From Thalassomonas sp. RHCl1 (lineage in GTDB: Bacteria; Pseudomonadota; Gammaproteobacteria; Enterobacterales; Alteromonadaceae), in contig NZ_CANDNZ010000002.1 of assembly GCF_947387555.1 (NCBI RefSeq), positions 558,001 through 622,000 on the forward strand: 64,000 nucleotides of DNA, given 5' to 3'. Each line of letters opens with the position of its first letter. Position 1 is the stretch's first letter. Shown piece by piece: positions 60,760 through 64,000 of this stretch. Position numbers and translations under genes: made by a program. The notes under the pieces are model-generated. The model was not told the origin of the DNA, searched no databases, and worked only from the letters and a program-made list of their open reading frames with translations.

Positions 60760-63348
60760 ATGGTTGCAATATTGTCTTCACAATCTCCTAAATTAAGCGG
60801 TGTCCAGCGGTTACTCGAAGCCGGTTTATTATTCTCATGTGTCTTTGCCATGTTTACCATGTTGGCATTAGTAAGCTTTGACCCGGCTGATCCCGGCTGG
60901 GCGCAAACCGGTTACCAAACCCCGGTACGAAACCTTGGCGGCGCGGTTGGCGCTTATTTGTCTGATCTGTTGCTGAACCTTTTTGGCTGGATAGCTTTTA
61001 CTTTACCTATAGTGATCGCTATTACCGGTTGGCTGCTGTTTCAAAAATTCCATCGCCTGATGCAGTTAGACTATTTAACCCTGGGATTAAAGTGTATCGG
61101 CTTTTTCATGCTTTATATCGGCATTACTTCCCTTGCCAGTATGAATTTTGATGATGTCTTTTACTTTTCTGCCGGCGGCATCCTAGGGGATGTCTTGAGT
61201 AACAATTTCTTGCCTTATTTTTCTTTTATTGGCAGCACTTTGATTTTTTTGATGTTTGCCTGTGCGGGTTTTGTGTTGTTAACCGGTTTTTCCTGGCTTA
61301 AAGCGGTTGATTATATCGGCCAGTATACCATTGCCGGCGCCCTGTATTTATTTGAATTACCGGCAAAGCTTAAAGAGCAGTTTTCTTCCTCCCCTGAAAA
61401 AGTCAGTAAACAGAGTGATACTGCTTTGCTCTGCGAGCAGTTAGAGCTAGCTGAGGACAAGAATGACAACACCAAAGAGGAAAGTAATGCTGTTGCGGAA
61501 GAGGCAACTGAGGCTGCTCCCGGTTTTGATGAGTTAAACGAACCTTTACCTGAAGTAAATATTCCCATTGAACTTGATGATGTGCCCTTTACCTATAACG
61601 GTGAAGATCAGCCGCAAGAACCTTATGTTAATATCGACGAGTTGATGAACGGTCCGTTGGAAATGAATGTTCAGGAGCATGTGGATGATGAAGAAATTGC
61701 CGCGGCATTTGAACCGGTTGAATCCATAGACTTGCCGCCGGCCCTGGTTGATGAACAGCCGTCGCAGTTCCCGCCGGTATCTGAAGTGCTTGCCCAAGCC
61801 GCGGAAGCTAAAAATGCTCCGCCGGCAAATAAATATGAAGGCATGCCGTCGATTGAACTGCTTGATCGTCCTGATAAAGCAGAAAACCCTATCAATCAGG
61901 AAGAGCTGGATCAGGTCAGTCGTTTGGTAGAAGCAAAATTACTGGACTTTGGCATCCAGGTACAGGTGGTTTCGGTATTCCCCGGCCCTGTGATCACACG
62001 TTTTGAGCTGGATTTGGCTCCCGGGGTAAAAGTCAGCAAAATTTCTAACCTGTCCAAAGATTTGGCGCGGGCACTCTCGGCTATCAGTGTGCGTGTGGTG
62101 GAAGTGATCCCAGGTAAGTCGGTGATCGGTTTGGAATTACCGAACAAGTTCAGGGAAATTGTCCGATTAAGCGAAGTGATTTCCTGCGATGCCTTTGCCA
62201 ACTCAACTTCGCCGTTGACTATGGTGCTGGGTAAAGATATTGCCGGTGACCCTATCGTCGTTGATTTAGGTAAAATGCCGCACTTATTGGTCGCCGGTAC
62301 CACGGGTTCTGGTAAGTCGGTGGGGGTCAATACCATGATCGTCAGCCTGCTTTATAAGTCGACCCCGGAAGATGTCCGCTTGATTATGATCGACCCGAAG
62401 ATGCTGGAATTGTCGGTTTACGAAGGTATTCCCCATTTGCTGGCGGAAGTTGTTACCGATATGAAAGAAGCAGCCAATGCGCTGCGCTGGTGTGTCGGGG
62501 AAATGGAGCGTCGTTATAAGCTGATGTCGGCGGTCGGGGTACGTAACCTTAAAGGTTATAACCAGAAGGTATTAAAGGCTATTGAAGACGGCTCGCCCCT
62601 GGTTGACCCGTTATGGAAGCCGGGTGACAGCATGGAAACCATGCCACCACAACTGGAAAAACTGCCCAGCATTGTGGTCATTGTCGATGAATTTGCCGAT
62701 ATGATGATGATAGTGGGTAAAAAAGTTGAAGAACTTATTGCCCGTATCGCACAAAAAGCACGGGCAGCGGGTATTCACTTGGTACTGGCAACCCAGCGTC
62801 CTTCGGTGGATGTTATTACCGGTTTGATTAAAGCCAATATTCCTACCCGTATGGCGTTCCAGGTATCTTCACGTATTGACTCAAGAACGATTTTAGATCA
62901 GCAGGGCGCCGAACAATTGCTGGGACAGGGGGATATGCTTTATCTGCCGCCGGGCTCAGGCGTACCTACCCGGGTCCACGGTGCTTTTGTTGACGATCAT
63001 GAAGTCCATGCCGTGGTGAAAGACTGGCAGTCGCGTGGTGAGCCAAATTATCTTGATGAAATCCTTTCCGGCGATAGTGAGCAGGAAGTCTTGCTACCGG
63101 GCGAGCAAAGTGAAGGTGAAGAGTCAGAATTAGATGCCCTGTACGATGAAGCCCTGGCTTTTGTTACCGAGACCCGCAGGGTGTCAATCTCCAGTGTCCA
63201 GCGTAAATTCCGTATCGGTTATAACCGGGCGGCGCGCATTGTTGAAGAAATGGAAATGCAGGGGGTCGTCTCTACACCCGGCCATAATGGTGCCAGGGAA
63301 GTACTGGCGCCACCACCAGTAAAAAATACGGTTGATGAAATTGAATAA
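60760..63348 (+). CDS. ftsK: DNA translocase FtsK
   Basis: The 862-residue protein has four N-terminal membrane helices (within residues 20-190), an acidic linker to about 370, the RecA-like motor with Walker A GTTGSGKS near residue 513 and Walker [14 protein letters not shown], and a C-terminal winged-helix gamma domain ([20 protein letters not shown]) that reads KOPS sites. It pumps the chromosome through the division septum. The linker is much shorter than the roughly 600 residues in E. coli. The ribosome binding site at the ATG is weak, so the start is somewhat uncertain. Confidence 0.95.
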   Translation: MVAILSSQSPKLSGVQRLLEAGLLFSCVFAMFTMLALVSFDPADPGWAQTGYQTPVRNLGGAVGAYLSDLLLNLFGWIAFTLPIVIAITGWLLFQKFHRLMQLDYLTLGLKCIGFFMLYIGITSLASMNFDDVFYFSAGGILGDVLSNNFLPYFSFIGSTLIFLMFACAGFVLLTGFSWLKAVDYIGQYTIAGALYLFELPAKLKEQFSSSPEKVSKQSDTALLCEQLELAEDKNDNTKEESNAVAEEATEAAPGFDELNEPLPEVNIPIELDDVPFTYNGEDQPQEPYVNIDELMNGPLEMNVQEHVDDEEIAAAFEPVESIDLPPALVDEQPSQFPPVSEVLAQAAEAKNAPPANKYEGMPSIELLDRPDKAENPINQEELDQVSRLVEAKLLDFGIQVQVVSVFPGPVITRFELDLAPGVKVSKISNLSKDLARALSAISVRVVEVIPGKSVIGLELPNKFREIVRLSEVISCDAFANSTSPLTMVLGKDIAGDPIVVDLGKMPHLLVAGTTGSGKSVGVNTMIVSLLYKSTPEDVRLIMIDPKMLELSVYEGIPHLLAEVVTDMKEAANALRWCVGEMERRYKLMSAVGVRNLKGYNQKVLKAIEDGSPLVDPLWKPGDSMETMPPQLEKLPSIVVIVDEFADMMMIVGKKVEELIARIAQKARAAGIHLVLATQRPSVDVITGLIKANIPTRMAFQVSSRIDSRTILDQQGAEQLLGQGDMLYLPPGSGVPTRVHGAFVDDHEVHAVVKDWQSRGEPNYLDEILSGDSEQEVLLPGEQSEGEESELDALYDEALAFVTETRRVSISSVQRKFRIGYNRAARIVEEMEMQGVVSTPGHNGAREVLAPPPVKNTVDEIE

Positions 63349-64000
63349 AAAAATCTTAGTAAAAAACATAACGTTGGCATTAGCTCTGTTGCTGCCAACA
63401 ACGTCAGGACTGGCCCATGTCAACGGTCATGATGATCTTGGTAATAAGCCAGTTTCTACAGCCTATAAAACAAACGCTAAAGCCATGGAAGTTACCAAGG
63501 CAAATGATAGTGATGAGCAGGCGAAAAAAGCGCTGTTAGCTAAGCTCAATAATATCAAACATTTTAGTGCAAAATTTTCCCAGCAAGTGGTTGATGCCGA
63601 TGGCAACCCACTGCAAAATGGCGCCGGTACTTTAGTGGTCAGCAAGCCCAATTTAGTTCATTGGCAAACCACTGAGCCGGATGAATCGCTGATTGTTTCT
63701 GACGGTGAAACCCTGTGGTTTTATGATCCCTTTGTCGAGCAAGCCACCGCCTATGCTTTGGAAAGTGCCATCGCCAATACTCCGATTTTACTGTTAACCA
63801 GCCAGGATGAATCTATGTGGCAAAATTACCGTATCAGTAAAATTAACGAGGTCACCTTTATTGTCCATGCCCTGGACAGCAACAGTCAGGTAAAAACACT
63901 GGAGCTGAGTTTTGAGCAGGACAAACTTGCCGGTTTTGTTATCTTAGATGCCAGCGGCCAGCTCAGCCGTTTTGCCTTGTCGGGCAGTGATTTTAGCTCA
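63335..64000 (+). CDS. lolA: Outer-membrane lipoprotein carrier LolA (partial, runs off right edge)
   Basis: The ATG at 63335 overlaps the end of ftsK by 14 bases, a coupled arrangement. The frame stays open for all 222 codons to the window edge. A signal peptide ([14 protein letters not shown]) is followed by an unusual hydrophilic stretch of about 40 residues, then the LolA fold with [33 protein letters not shown] and [14 protein letters not shown]. LolA carries lipoproteins across the periplasm to LolB. The ftsK-lolA order is as in E. coli. Confidence 0.95.
   Translation, partial: MKLNKKILVKNITLALALLLPTTSGLAHVNGHDDLGNKPVSTAYKTNAKAMEVTKANDSDEQAKKALLAKLNNIKHFSAKFSQQVVDADGNPLQNGAGTLVVSKPNLVHWQTTEPDESLIVSDGETLWFYDPFVEQATAYALESAIANTPILLLTSQDESMWQNYRISKINEVTFIVHALDSNSQVKTLELSFEQDKLAGFVILDASGQLSRFALSGSDFSS

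Overview
The window reads as a chromosomal segment of a marine gammaproteobacterium of the Alteromonadales, most likely Colwelliaceae (Colwellia/Thalassomonas type). This is inferred from protein similarity recalled from memory, from the tandem monomeric plus dimeric NADP-isocitrate dehydrogenase genes known from Colwellia maris, from a DUF4826 gene, and from E. coli-like core gene order (ppsA-ppsR-aroH; purB-hflD-mnmA-rluE-icd; cspD/clpS-clpA-infA-aat-trxB-lrp-ftsK-lolA). No search was run.

Layout. 1-2500 is an AT-rich accessory patch. It holds the start of a P-loop ATPase running off the left edge, an IS30-like transposase scrap, three tandem hairpins leading a two-gene unit of unknown function, a small exported protein with a hexanucleotide repeat, and a decayed second ATPase. 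2552-13578 carries a tyrosine phosphatase, aroH, the ppsR/ppsA pair, a large YdiJ-type FAD/Fe-S dehydrogenase, a periplasmic binding protein, a cytochrome c and a PD40 propeller protein. 14116-15531 is a secreted endonuclease I fused to a lamin-tail domain behind a structured leader.

15670-30451 is a type VI secretion (T6SS) region. On the minus strand lie DUF2169, PAAR-like DUF4150 and TIGR02270-like genes plus a 121-residue exported protein. The last three genes exist twice: the second copy is intact, while the first has kept its exported-protein gene but its other two genes are wrecked. Divergent from them runs tagH-tssJ-tssK-tssL-tssM-tagF-pppA, which supplies the membrane complex, TssK and the phospho-regulation. 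The sheath, most of the baseplate, the tube, ClpV and VgrG are not here, so the system must be split over the genome.

30614-38821 is a mixed stretch of lipoproteins, an N/Q-rich protein, an M28 peptidase that probably starts on a non-standard codon, a phosphoribosyltransferase, a bacterial protein resembling CTP-dependent riboflavin kinase (DUF120), a CAT-fold acetyltransferase, and several very small genes including a 58-residue paralogous pair. 38923-44404 has PhoD, leucine dehydrogenase, DUF4826, a GNAT enzyme and the ribosomal oxygenase RoxA.

44558-64000 is conserved housekeeping DNA: purB, hflD, mnmA, rluE, the two isocitrate dehydrogenases, cspD, clpS-clpA, infA, bpt-aat (N-degron tagging beside the ClpS/ClpA that reads the tags), trxB, ald, lrp, ftsK and the first part of lolA. 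Strong rho-independent terminators separate most units. I found no tRNA, rRNA or CRISPR array.
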